A stretch of DNA of 9,444 bases, taken from assembly GCA_020028375.1 (NCBI GenBank), contig JAHZNX010000063.1, forward strand, positions 1 through 9,444, given 5' to 3'. The stretch comes from Betaproteobacteria bacterium. GTDB lineage: Bacteria > Pseudomonadota > Gammaproteobacteria > Burkholderiales > SG8-41. The position numbers were made by a program, and so were the translations under genes. Shown piece after piece: positions 1 to 5,552 of the stretch. Position 1 is the stretch's first letter; each line of letters opens with the position of its first letter. The notes below the pieces were generated by a model that did no database searches, was not told where the DNA came from, and saw only the letters and a program-made list of their open reading frames with translations.

Positions 1-86
1 GCGGTGCCGCTTGAAGTACTGCGCCGCGCGCTCGTGGCGCTCGGCCGCCGCGCGGGCCGGGGCCCGCGCGATTGGCCAGGGAATAC
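1..86. other. Window-edge stretch of uncertain coding status
   Basis: This is very GC-rich sequence at the window edge, downstream of the CHRD lipoprotein gene. One minus-strand frame is open to the edge and ends with residues resembling AAERHERAAQYFKRHR, which has a protein-like composition. That frame has no ATG or GTG start between the CHRD stop and the edge, and the same frame stays open behind the CHRD gene, so openness alone means little at this GC content. It may be the start of a following gene with an unusual start codon, or non-coding. I cannot decide. Confidence 0.2.
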
Positions 87-551
87 TCAGGGTTTCATTT
101 GCCCGCGGATCTCGCCGCCCTTGTTCGCGGCGCTGTGGACGTTGACGTAGAGATTGCCGGCCTTGTAGGCCTCGTATTGCGGGTCGGTCAGCTTCGTGCC
201 TGCGGGAACGCTCCACGTGTTGCCGTCGCTGCTCTTGGTGAGCGGAATGATGATCTTGCCAGTCTTACCGCGCGGGGCCAGGTGGATGTGCGCAGCGGTG
301 GCGGTGACCCCGGTAGTCGTGACACTGCCGCTTACCGACTTGTCATCTTTCACCGTGATCGTGCCGCTGCCTGATGCGGAAGTCTTGACCGCCGGGACTT
401 CCTCGTCGCCGCTCAGCGTGACGTTGCTCGCGCTGAAAAAGGATTTCGTCGAATCCCACGCCGAACTCATCGTCTCGCACCCGGCGAGCGCCAACGCTGT
501 GGATGCGATTACTGCAAGAATTGTTGCACGAAACATGTCTGAGACCTTCAT
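87..551 (-). CDS. CHRD-domain lipoprotein
   Basis: Predicted 154-residue exported lipoprotein. Residues 1-25 are a lipoprotein signal peptide: a short basic start, a hydrophobic core ILAVIASTALALAG, then lipobox LAGC with Cys25 as the lipidated residue. Glu follows at +2, so the inner-membrane Asp signal is absent and outer-membrane sorting is expected. Residues about 44-152 fit a single CHRD domain (first described in chordin and also found in bacterial proteins): a TLSGDEEVPAV opening, GSGTITV strand, AAHIHLAPRG and LYVNVHSAANKGGEIRGQ. His88, His90 and His139 are the usual conserved histidines; the biochemical role of bacterial CHRD proteins is not established. The ATG at 551 was preferred over the upstream ATG at 692 because AGGAGG lies 5 nt before it and the signal peptide begins exactly there. 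It appears monocistronic in this window. The domain call is firm; function is unknown. Confidence 0.9.
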   Translation of the reverse strand: MKVSDMFRATILAVIASTALALAGCETMSSAWDSTKSFFSASNVTLSGDEEVPAVKTSASGSGTITVKDDKSVSGSVTTTGVTATAAHIHLAPRGKTGKIIIPLTKSSDGNTWSVPAGTKLTDPQYEAYKAGNLYVNVHSAANKGGEIRGQMKP

Positions 552-556
552 GGTGT

Positions 557-562
557 CCTCCT
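557..562 (-). promoter_or_regulatory. Ribosome binding site of the CHRD gene
   Basis: On the minus strand AGGAGG lies 5 nt before the ATG at 549-551. It is a full-consensus Shine-Dalgarno site and decides the start 47 codons inside the longer open frame. Confidence 0.85.
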
Positions 563-606
563 GTTGGTTGGTAATTGGTTTCAAGGCGCGAGGCGTATTG
601 TTCCGA

Positions 607-617
607 GCTATTATAGC
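607..617 (-). promoter_or_regulatory. Candidate -10 box of the CHRD gene
   Basis: The minus strand reads TATAAT at 610-615, a perfect sigma-70 -10 hexamer, about 60 nt before the start codon. It is centred in the 11-nt palindrome GCTATAATAGC (607-617). No convincing -35 hexamer lies 16-18 nt upstream: TTGCGA at 630-635 matches four of six bases but leaves only 14 nt of spacer. It could be an activator-dependent promoter, or the symmetry could be a binding site overlapping the -10. Confidence 0.45.
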
Positions 618-774
618 CAGCACCTGCACTCGCAAGATATTCCAATGCGATATTCGCCATTCCGCGGCAGCGGACTGTCTGGTCCTTCGCAAAAAGAGGT
701 CGGGGGAACACCCACCTTCGTGACGCAGTTCACGCTGCCGTGAGACCGGCGTTTTCTTCCCGAACCCGATCTCG

Positions 775-780
775 TATCAT
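775..780 (+). promoter_or_regulatory. Possible -10 box for the membrane protein and hydrolase pair
   Basis: TATCAT matches the sigma-70 -10 consensus at five of six positions. The -35 position 17 nt upstream (752-757, TTTTCT) is poor. Transcription from this box would begin near 787, which is the GTG start itself, so the mRNA could be leaderless. That would fit the missing ribosome site, but it is a weak inference. Confidence 0.25.
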
Positions 781-786
781 GAACTC

Positions 787-1524
787 GTGGATCTGAACCT
801 CTCTGACCCGCTCATGGCCGCGCTGATCGGCGCCACCGCCACCGTGCTGGCGGCGCTCGTTCAGCTGCGCCTCTCGTGGCGCAAGGAGCTGAAGGAGCGC
901 GAGCGGGGGCAGCCCATCACCAAGAAGACGCGGCGCGGACCGGTGATCGTCGTCTTCGCCTTGATGATCGCAGCCGCGGTGGGCGGGTTCGCCTTTTCGG
1001 AGTACCTGGTGTCGCTGCGCGGAGAGGACCGGGATGCACTGCGCGCAGAACTGCAGTACAAGATCGCCGAGATCAGCGACAGCGCGGCGCGGCTCGAGCA
1101 GGCGCGTTTGGACGAGCGCGACGACCTGGAGACCGGCGTTCTGCGCGCCGTGGAGGTGCGCCGGGGCGAAGAAGGCGCCGCGGCCAGCGTGCTGGTAGGG
1201 CCGTGCAGGGCAGCGGGTGGAGCGGCGCCCGGAACCGGATCCTCGTGCAGCGAACAGGGCGCGGTGCGCGTCGCCGTATGCGCCAGAGTTCCGGCTTCTG
1301 CGACCGTCAGGGAAGTCTTGCTCTACATCCGGCTCGAGGATTCGCAGCAGTCGTGGGCGGACAGCCGCGTGCAGGCGGGTCAGGATGCCGGATTGGCGAA
1401 ATTCGTCGAGAAATTCTTCGAGCGGCCAGACGGTGACGCGGCGAAGCAGGTATGCCAGGGTTTCGTGAACTGGAATTCCGAGAAAGCGCGCTTTGCGCGG
1501 ATCGTGGTCAAGTACACTCTGTAG
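787..1524 (+). CDS. Two-helix membrane protein of unknown function
   Basis: Predicted 245-residue protein that I do not recognise. Two hydrophobic segments are visible, at about residues 10-28 and 52-76, joined by a very basic loop (WRKELKERERG to KKTRRG). By the positive-inside rule that loop is cytoplasmic, leaving a large C-terminal periplasmic part. Residues about 78-125 are charged and heptad-like (RGEDRDALRAELQYKIAEIS), probably a coiled coil. The distal region holds four cysteines (140, 154, 165, 223) that could form disulfides. The start is GTG at 787 with no clear ribosome site; an in-frame ATG at 814 is the alternative but would cut into the first helix. The stop lies 4 nt before the favoured start of the cell wall hydrolase, so the two are probably co-transcribed. 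A role in the envelope is suggested only by topology and neighbour. Confidence 0.75.
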   Translation: MDLNLSDPLMAALIGATATVLAALVQLRLSWRKELKERERGQPITKKTRRGPVIVVFALMIAAAVGGFAFSEYLVSLRGEDRDALRAELQYKIAEISDSAARLEQARLDERDDLETGVLRAVEVRRGEEGAAASVLVGPCRAAGGAAPGTGSSCSEQGAVRVAVCARVPASATVREVLLYIRLEDSQQSWADSRVQAGQDAGLAKFVEKFFERPDGDAAKQVCQGFVNWNSEKARFARIVVKYTL

Positions 1525-1528
1525 GCAA

Positions 1529-2176
1529 ATGCACGTGAGAAGTTCTTACGCAAGACTCCCTTTTCGCTTCCCACGGATGGTGGCGCGCCGCTGGAATAGA
1601 GTTCGGCTGTCGTGGATGCCGGCGCGCCGCTGGAATAGAGTCCGGCTTTCGTGGTACGTGGCGGACAAGGAACCGTGGGTGTTTGCGCTGGCCATCGGCC
1701 TGATCATCGCCGCATTCGGTTTCGCGCTGCAGGCGGTCTTCGCCCACAAAGCCGACAAGCGGAATCTCGCGCGCGAAGAAGAGATGCGGAATCTGACCTG
1801 CCTTGCCCGGAATGTGTATTTCGAGGCGCGCGGCGAACCCGTGGCCGGTCAATTTGCCGTGGCACATGTCACGATGAACCGCAAGGCCTCGGGCCGTTTT
1901 TCCGATTCGGTTTGCGGCGTGGTTTATCAGAAAAACTGGGATCCCCTTCGTAGGCGCTACGTAGGCGCGTTTTCCTGGACGGAACTCGACACGCTGCCGA
2001 CACCGACGGCCGCGGAATGGGAACGGGCCTGGAAAGTGGCCGAGGCGGTTTATTACGGGCGAGAGCTGCCCGCCCTGGAGGGCGCTTTGTTTTATCACGC
2101 GACGCACATCAAGCCCGACTGGGCGAAGGACAAGAAGCCGGTCGCCCGGATCGGCAAGCACGTCTTTTACAGGTAG
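1529..2176 (+). CDS. Membrane-anchored SleB/CwlJ-type cell wall hydrolase
   Basis: Predicted 215-residue protein of the Hydrolase_2 family (Pfam PF07486; SleB, CwlJ), whose characterised members cut glycan strands of peptidoglycan. Numbering from ATG 1529: a basic N-terminus, one membrane segment at about 49-72 (PWVFALAIGLIIAAFGFAL), a short charged linker, then the catalytic domain from about 88 to the end. The domain shows the family signature LTCLARNVYFEARGEP with Glu99 as the expected catalytic acid, AVAHVTMNR, a CGVVYQ segment, SWTEL and a terminal YHATHIKPDW. It would sit on the periplasmic face, anchored in the inner membrane. The start is uncertain. ATG 1493 overlaps the previous gene. 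ATG 1529 follows its stop by 4 nt. ATG 1577, ATG 1616 and GTG 1658 are all possible, and none has a strong ribosome site. The first 30 or so codons contain a 13-residue tandem repeat. The family call is firm; the start is not. Confidence 0.88.
   Translation: MHVRSSYARLPFRFPRMVARRWNRVRLSWMPARRWNRVRLSWYVADKEPWVFALAIGLIIAAFGFALQAVFAHKADKRNLAREEEMRNLTCLARNVYFEARGEPVAGQFAVAHVTMNRKASGRFSDSVCGVVYQKNWDPLRRRYVGAFSWTELDTLPTPTAAEWERAWKVAEAVYYGRELPALEGALFYHATHIKPDWAKDKKPVARIGKHVFYR
1575..1654 (+). repeat. 39-bp direct tandem repeat, two copies
   Basis: Two neighbouring copies with a 39-bp period: the core at 1582-1615 matches 1621-1654 at 32 of 34 positions, and similarity extends left to 1575 and 1614. 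Each copy contains the 8-bp palindrome GGCGCGCC followed by GCTGGAATAGAG. In the hydrolase frame the copies read MVARRWNRVRLSW and MPARRWNRVRLSW, so the period is exactly 13 codons and each copy starts with an ATG. It lies just before the membrane segment. Confidence 0.9.
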
Positions 2177-2208
2177 GTTCGGCTAGAAAGGCGTGAGCAT
2201 CCGCAACT

Positions 2209-2223
2209 CCGCGTATCTCGCGG
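2209..2223 (+). terminator. Weak hairpin between convergent genes
   Basis: CCGCG-TATCT-CGCGG forms a 5-bp stem with a 5-nt loop, 33 nt after the hydrolase stop, followed by TCTCGTCTT. The T tract is poor, so this is a marginal intrinsic terminator candidate for the plus-strand pair. Confidence 0.25.
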
Positions 2224-2230
2224 TCTCGTC

Positions 2231-2875
2231 TTACCACAGCGGCTTGCTCAGATTCTCGGTGAACGACGAGAACATGATGTTGAAGCTGACGCTGATTCTT
2301 TCTTCCTCGCACAGGGTCGCGTCGACGGAGTGTTCCAGATAGGAAGGAAACACGAGAAGGGTGCCGTTCGTTACTCTGACCACGACCTGGTCGGTATTCT
2401 CGGCCGTGAGCTCCAGAACCGGCGGTCTGATGATACCGGTCTGATTCCGCGGGTCATGAAAGTTTATGGTGTCTGCGCCCGCGTGAGTTCGGACGTAGTA
2501 GACGCCGCTCAAGAAATTATTGGGGTGGCTGTGGGTCTTGTGCGCAGCACCTTTGGCGAGAACGGTCGCCCAGCAGCCAGTCACCTCGAAAGCGTCACAA
2601 CCGATCCGCCAGAATCGCAGAATGCTCCTTGCCCCATTATTGACACACGAAACGAGATCTCCTAACTCCTCGCGTTGATGCAGCGCACGTTCTGACTGCC
2701 ACCCCTGGCCGGGCCCAAGTGCCGGCAAGTCGCGCCTGAGTTTTTCCAGCGCCGTCAGAATCTTCGCGCTTATGGCATCGCGCAACTTTTCCCGCAGCTG
2801 AATCTTCCAGACCAGGGTGGGAAACATCGGAATGACATCCGACGTTTCAATCCACGGGTCGCTTTGCTTGACCAT
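2231..2875 (-). CDS. Putative 2OG-Fe(II) oxygenase (TIGR02466 type)
   Basis: Predicted 214-residue soluble protein resembling the small 2-oxoglutarate/Fe(II)-dependent oxygenase family TIGR02466/PF13759, whose substrates are largely unknown. Visible landmarks: MFPTLVWK at 17-24, the family's usual opening strand; HSHPNNFLSGVYYV at 115-128; NFHDPR at 138-143; and FPSYLEHSV at 176-184. By analogy with the double-stranded beta-helix fold, likely iron ligands are His117, Asp141 and His182. Arg193 in EERISVSFNIMF is the likely 2-oxoglutarate anchor. These assignments are inferred, not shown. There is no signal peptide, so a cytoplasmic location is expected. The start at 2875 lacks a clear ribosome site; Met17 is an alternative but would remove upstream residues. 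GC is lower than in neighbours (about 57% over four counted 60-base lines, against 70% in two permease lines), which could indicate acquisition from elsewhere. It is 108 nt downstream of the OmpA-family gene and may have its own promoter. Confidence 0.82.
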   Translation of the reverse strand: MVKQSDPWIETSDVIPMFPTLVWKIQLREKLRDAISAKILTALEKLRRDLPALGPGQGWQSERALHQREELGDLVSCVNNGARSILRFWRIGCDAFEVTGCWATVLAKGAAHKTHSHPNNFLSGVYYVRTHAGADTINFHDPRNQTGIIRPPVLELTAENTDQVVVRVTNGTLLVFPSYLEHSVDATLCEEERISVSFNIMFSSFTENLSKPLW

Positions 2876-2944
2876 AGGCCAGCAACAAGAACAGGGTCGG
2901 TAAGTGGTTTCCTTCGGTCGATACCTTCTCCCCGCTTCAGCTTC

Positions 2945-2990
2945 GGTTCAGCGTCATGGAGAGCGCGGAAAATTACGCTGACCCTATTTA
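2945..2990 (-). repeat. Possible REP/RAYT-type element at the 3' end of the OmpA-family gene
   Basis: A 10-bp inverted repeat with one mismatch (GGTTCAGCGT at 2945-2954, ACGCTGACCC at 2975-2984) encloses a 20-nt loop. On the minus strand the outer part reads AAATAGGGTCAGCGTAA. This resembles, from memory, the GGGTCAGAGTAAATTT-like strings found around REP-associated Y1 transposase genes in many proteobacteria. No transposase is present. The OmpA-family stop codon TAG (2984-2986) lies at the element edge. It could instead be a long-loop transcription terminator. Confidence 0.35.
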
Positions 2991-3538
2991 ATGACGAGTT
3001 TGACGTCGACGCGGCGGTCGCGCCGCAGGCATTCGATGAGCTTCTGGTTCTTCCGGTTTTCCGGGCCCATGCTCTTGCAGGCTTCACCCGTCACGGACTC
3101 GTCCTCCCCCTTGGCTTCGGCGCGGATGCGCGCGGCCTCCACGCCTTTGCCGGCCAGATAGGCCTGCACGGCTTCGGCGCGGCGCTTGGAAAGACCGAGA
3201 TTGTAGGCGCTCGCGCCGATGCGGTCGGCGTGGCCGACGGCGTCCAGTCGATCGAACGAGCGACCCTTGATCCCGGCGGCGAACTCGTCGAGCTTCGGGG
3301 CCTCGGCGGGTTGCACCACCGAGCTGTCGAAGCCGAAGTGGATCGACGCGGCGACCGGCTCCTCGCGCTTGGGTGCGACCGGCGGGGGAGCCGGCTCCGG
3401 CTTCGGTGCGGGAGGCTGGGCTGCAACCGGTGCCTTGGCGGGTGCCGGCTGCTCGTCAGGCTTCGGCCAGAGCATCCAGATGATGCCGATCGCGATCACC
3501 ACGAGAATCACGATCGTCCAGCGGGTGGCAGGTTTCAT
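2984..3538 (-). CDS. OmpA-family peptidoglycan-binding membrane protein
   Basis: Predicted 184-residue envelope protein. Residues 8-24 form one hydrophobic helix (IVILVVIAIGIIWMLW), which is an uncleaved anchor by appearance since no lipobox or signal peptidase site is seen. Residues 26-60 are a Pro/Ala/Lys-rich linker suited to spanning periplasm. Residues about 64-184 are an OmpA C-terminal domain. Its marks are SIHFGFDSS, VGHADRIG (Asp104 and Arg106 in the usual peptidoglycan-contact region), YNLGLSKRRAEAVQAYL, and a tail VTGEACKSM...ECLRRDRRVDVKL. The tail follows E. coli OmpA closely, including Cys154 and Cys170 as a likely disulfide. Expected role: tethering the inner membrane to peptidoglycan non-covalently. 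AGGAGG lies 5 nt before the ATG. The gene starts 27 nt after the DppC-type permease stop on the same strand and is probably read with it, though no functional link to the importer is known. Confidence 0.9.
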   Translation of the reverse strand: MKPATRWTIVILVVIAIGIIWMLWPKPDEQPAPAKAPVAAQPPAPKPEPAPPPVAPKREEPVAASIHFGFDSSVVQPAEAPKLDEFAAGIKGRSFDRLDAVGHADRIGASAYNLGLSKRRAEAVQAYLAGKGVEAARIRAEAKGEDESVTGEACKSMGPENRKNQKLIECLRRDRRVDVKLVIK

Positions 3539-3543
3539 GGAAT

Positions 3544-3549
3544 CCTCCT
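3544..3549 (-). promoter_or_regulatory. Ribosome binding site of the OmpA-family gene
   Basis: AGGAGG on the minus strand, 5 nt before the ATG at 3536-3538, inside the 27-nt gap after the permease stop. It is one of only two strong ribosome sites in the minus-strand gene run; the other is at the first binding-protein gene. Confidence 0.85.
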
Positions 3550-3565
3550 CAATGCATCATCCCTG

Positions 3566-4459
3566 TTATGCCCCGTAATGATGCGCAATCCGCGGGTTCA
3601 GCACGTCGCGCAATCGATCCCCTACCAGATTAATCGCAACGATCGTGATGAGCAAGGCCACTCCGGGGAAAAAACTGATCCAGTAGCGCCCCGAGAGCAG
3701 GTGGGCGAAGCCGTTCGAGATCAGGAGCCCGAGCGAGGGCGAGGTGATCGGCATGCCGAGCCCGAGAAAGGACAGCGTCGCCTCGAGCGCGATCGCGTGC
3801 GCGACCTGCACCGTGGCCACCACGATGAGCGGCGGCAGGACGTTGGGCAGGATGTGCCGGAACACGATGCGCCGGGCGCTGAATGCCATCACCCGCGCGG
3901 CGTCCACGTACTCCCGGCGTTTCTCGGCCAGCGCCGCGCCGCGCACCGTGCGCGCGTAGTAGGCCCACTGCACGAAGATCAGGGCGATCACGATCTTGTC
4001 CACGCCTTGTCCCACCACCGCGAGCAGCACCAGCGCGATCAGGATCGACGGAAACGAGAGCTGGAGGTCCACCAGCCGCATGATGAGGTTGTCGAGCCAG
4101 CCGCCGGCATAGGCCGAGATCAATCCGACCGCCATGCCGAGCGCGAGCGCGATGACGGTGGAGAGCGCCCCCACGCCGAGACTGATGCGCAGTCCGTAGA
4201 GGATGGCGGAAACCATATCGCGGCCCTGGTCGTCGCTGCCGAGCCAGAAGGTGAAACCCGCTCCGGCCTTCGCGCCCGGCGCAAACTTCGAGTCGAGGAT
4301 ATCGAGCTGCGCGAGGTCGTACGGGTCCTGCGGCGAGACCAGCGGCGCTCCGATCGCGGCTAGCAGGATCAGGCAGAGCGTGGCGAATGCGGCGACCGCG
4401 ATCCGGTCGCGGGCGAAGCCCGCCGTGAACTCCCTCAATGGCGCCTGCGCAGCGATCAT
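3566..4459 (-). CDS. ABC importer permease, DppC/OppC type
   Basis: Predicted 297-residue inner-membrane permease of a peptide/opine/nickel-type ABC importer. The N-terminus carries the OppC extension (PF12911): one helix at about 20-42 followed by VSPQDPYDL. Residues 72-94, FWLGSDDQGRDMVSAILYGL, are the classic DppC entry segment. The BPD_transp_1 core then follows with about five more membrane segments. The EAA coupling loop that docks onto the ATPase is EYVDAARVMAFSARRIVFRH (183-202) followed by ILPN; the usual glycine in this loop appears as Ala192. SFLGLGMP (230-237) and the terminal DVLNPR are also typical. It would pair with the DppB-type permease encoded upstream. The start at 4459 has no strong ribosome site. 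The substrate cannot be read from sequence; peptide is the default for the family, with glutathione, nickel or opines as alternatives. Confidence 0.93.
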   Translation of the reverse strand: MIAAQAPLREFTAGFARDRIAVAAFATLCLILLAAIGAPLVSPQDPYDLAQLDILDSKFAPGAKAGAGFTFWLGSDDQGRDMVSAILYGLRISLGVGALSTVIALALGMAVGLISAYAGGWLDNLIMRLVDLQLSFPSILIALVLLAVVGQGVDKIVIALIFVQWAYYARTVRGAALAEKRREYVDAARVMAFSARRIVFRHILPNVLPPLIVVATVQVAHAIALEATLSFLGLGMPITSPSLGLLISNGFAHLLSGRYWISFFPGVALLITIVAINLVGDRLRDVLNPRIAHHYGA

Positions 4460-4467
4460 TGGCTACT

Positions 4468-4493
4468 CATCACCCATTCGTCATCACTCGTCA
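4468..4493 (-). repeat. Degenerate CGTCA repeat between the two permease genes
   Basis: The 38-nt gap between permease genes contains CGTCA at 4479-4483 and 4489-4493, preceded by the variant CATCA. This is a weaker version of the arrays in the other two importer gaps, with 10-nt rather than 8-nt spacing. Confidence 0.45.
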
Positions 4494-4497
4494 GCAA

Positions 4498-5475
4498 TCA
4501 TGTGCTGCGTCCCGCCAATCGCACGCGCGGGTCGAGCGCGGTATAGGCCAGATCCACGAGCAGATTGATCAGCACGAAAATGAGCACGATGATGAGCAGG
4601 TAGGCGACGATCACGGGCCGGTCCAGCACGTTGATCGAGTCGATCAGGAGCTTCCCCATCCCCGGCCACGCGAAGATGGTCTCGGTCACGATCGCGAACG
4701 CGATCACCGAGCCGAATTCGAGCCCGGTCACTGTCACGATTGGGATCATGATGTTCTTCAGCACGTGCACCCGCACCACGCGCTCCATCGAGAGCCCCTT
4801 GGCGCGCGCGAAGCGCACGTAATCCTGCGCAAGCGCCTCGCGCGTGCCGGCGCGCGTCAGGCGGATCAGCAGCGAGAGCTTGAACAGGGCGAGATTCAAC
4901 GCGGGCATGAAAAGATGCGCGAGTCCGTCCCAGGTGAGAAAACTCACCGGCAGGCCGAGCACCATGACCGTCGCGCCGCGTCCCGTGGGCGGCAACCATC
5001 CCAGCCAGACCGAGAACACCATGATCAGCATGAGGCCGACCCAGAAGGTGGGGAGCGAAAAGCCGAGGATCGAGCCGGCCATGATGGCCCGGCCGGAGAC
5101 CGTGTCCGGCTTCAAACCCGCCCACAGGCCGAGGGGGATGCCGAGGAGGACGGCGATCACCATCGCGGCGAGCGCCAGCTCGAGGGTGGCCGGCATGCGC
5201 TCGAAGATCAGCCGCACCGCCGGGATGTTCGCGGCGAACGACTTGCCGAGATCGCCGGCAAACGCGCCGCTGATGAAATTCCAGTACTGCCGCCACAGCG
5301 GCTGGTCGAGGCCGAGCGCCCGGGTCGCCGCGGCGATCTCGGCCTGGTCGGCCTGCGGGTTGATCAGGATGTCGACGGGATTCCCGATCGCGTACACGCC
5401 CACGAATACCAGAGCGGACATGATGAACACGACCACGATGCTCTGCGCGAGCCGTTTGGCAGCGAAAGCGAGCAT
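4498..5475 (-). CDS. ABC importer permease, DppB/OppB type
   Basis: Predicted 325-residue inner-membrane permease, partner of the DppC-type protein. Family marks in order: the first helix at about 10-30; the periplasmic loop GNPVDILINP, then LGLDQPLWRQYWNFI and GDLGKSF (55-80), a signature of DppB/OppB/GsiC; and a BPD_transp_1 core with about five further helices between 97 and 312. The ATPase-coupling EAA loop is QDYVRFARAKGLSMERVVRV (218-236) followed by HVLKN. TETIFAWPGMGKLL (264-277) and the terminal DPRVRL are also family-typical. Length is normal. The ATG start at 5475 matches the family N-terminus but has no recognisable ribosome site. The gene lies 77 nt after the second binding-protein gene and 38 nt before the DppC-type gene, all on one strand, so one transcript is likely. 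Confidence 0.93.
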   Translation of the reverse strand: MLAFAAKRLAQSIVVVFIMSALVFVGVYAIGNPVDILINPQADQAEIAAATRALGLDQPLWRQYWNFISGAFAGDLGKSFAANIPAVRLIFERMPATLELALAAMVIAVLLGIPLGLWAGLKPDTVSGRAIMAGSILGFSLPTFWVGLMLIMVFSVWLGWLPPTGRGATVMVLGLPVSFLTWDGLAHLFMPALNLALFKLSLLIRLTRAGTREALAQDYVRFARAKGLSMERVVRVHVLKNIMIPIVTVTGLEFGSVIAFAIVTETIFAWPGMGKLLIDSINVLDRPVIVAYLLIIVLIFVLINLLVDLAYTALDPRVRLAGRST

Positions 5476-5526
5476 TGCGGTTAGGGATGAGGGCGGAAGG
5501 TTGGAGCTGTAGGTTAACCCGGCACT

Positions 5527-5548
5527 CGTCGCTTCGTCACTGCGTCAC
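5527..5548 (-). repeat. Octamer repeat after the second binding-protein gene
   Basis: Three units with an exact 8-nt period on the plus strand: CGTCG at 5527-5531, CGTCA at 5535-5539 and CGTCA at 5543-5547. They lie a few bases downstream of the SBP stop (5553-5555, minus strand). They match the array at 7121-7162. Confidence 0.65.
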
Positions 5549-5552
5549 CAAC

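Noticed and set aside
552..692. Longer N-terminus for the CHRD protein from ATG 692
   Set aside because: It would put 47 residues before an ideal lipoprotein signal peptide; AGGAGG lies immediately before the internal ATG, and the -10 box falls inside the extension.
2864..4363. Long plus-strand open frame (499 codons) across the OmpA-family and DppC-type genes
   Set aside because: It is antisense to two well-supported genes and its product is rich in Arg, His, Asp and Gly with no domain; typical of the complementary strand of GC-rich genes.
4438..5484. Plus-strand open frame (348 codons) opposite the DppB-type permease
   Set aside because: The composition is dominated by His, Asp, Glu and Arg with no hydrophobic core or motif; it mirrors the codons of the membrane protein on the other strand.
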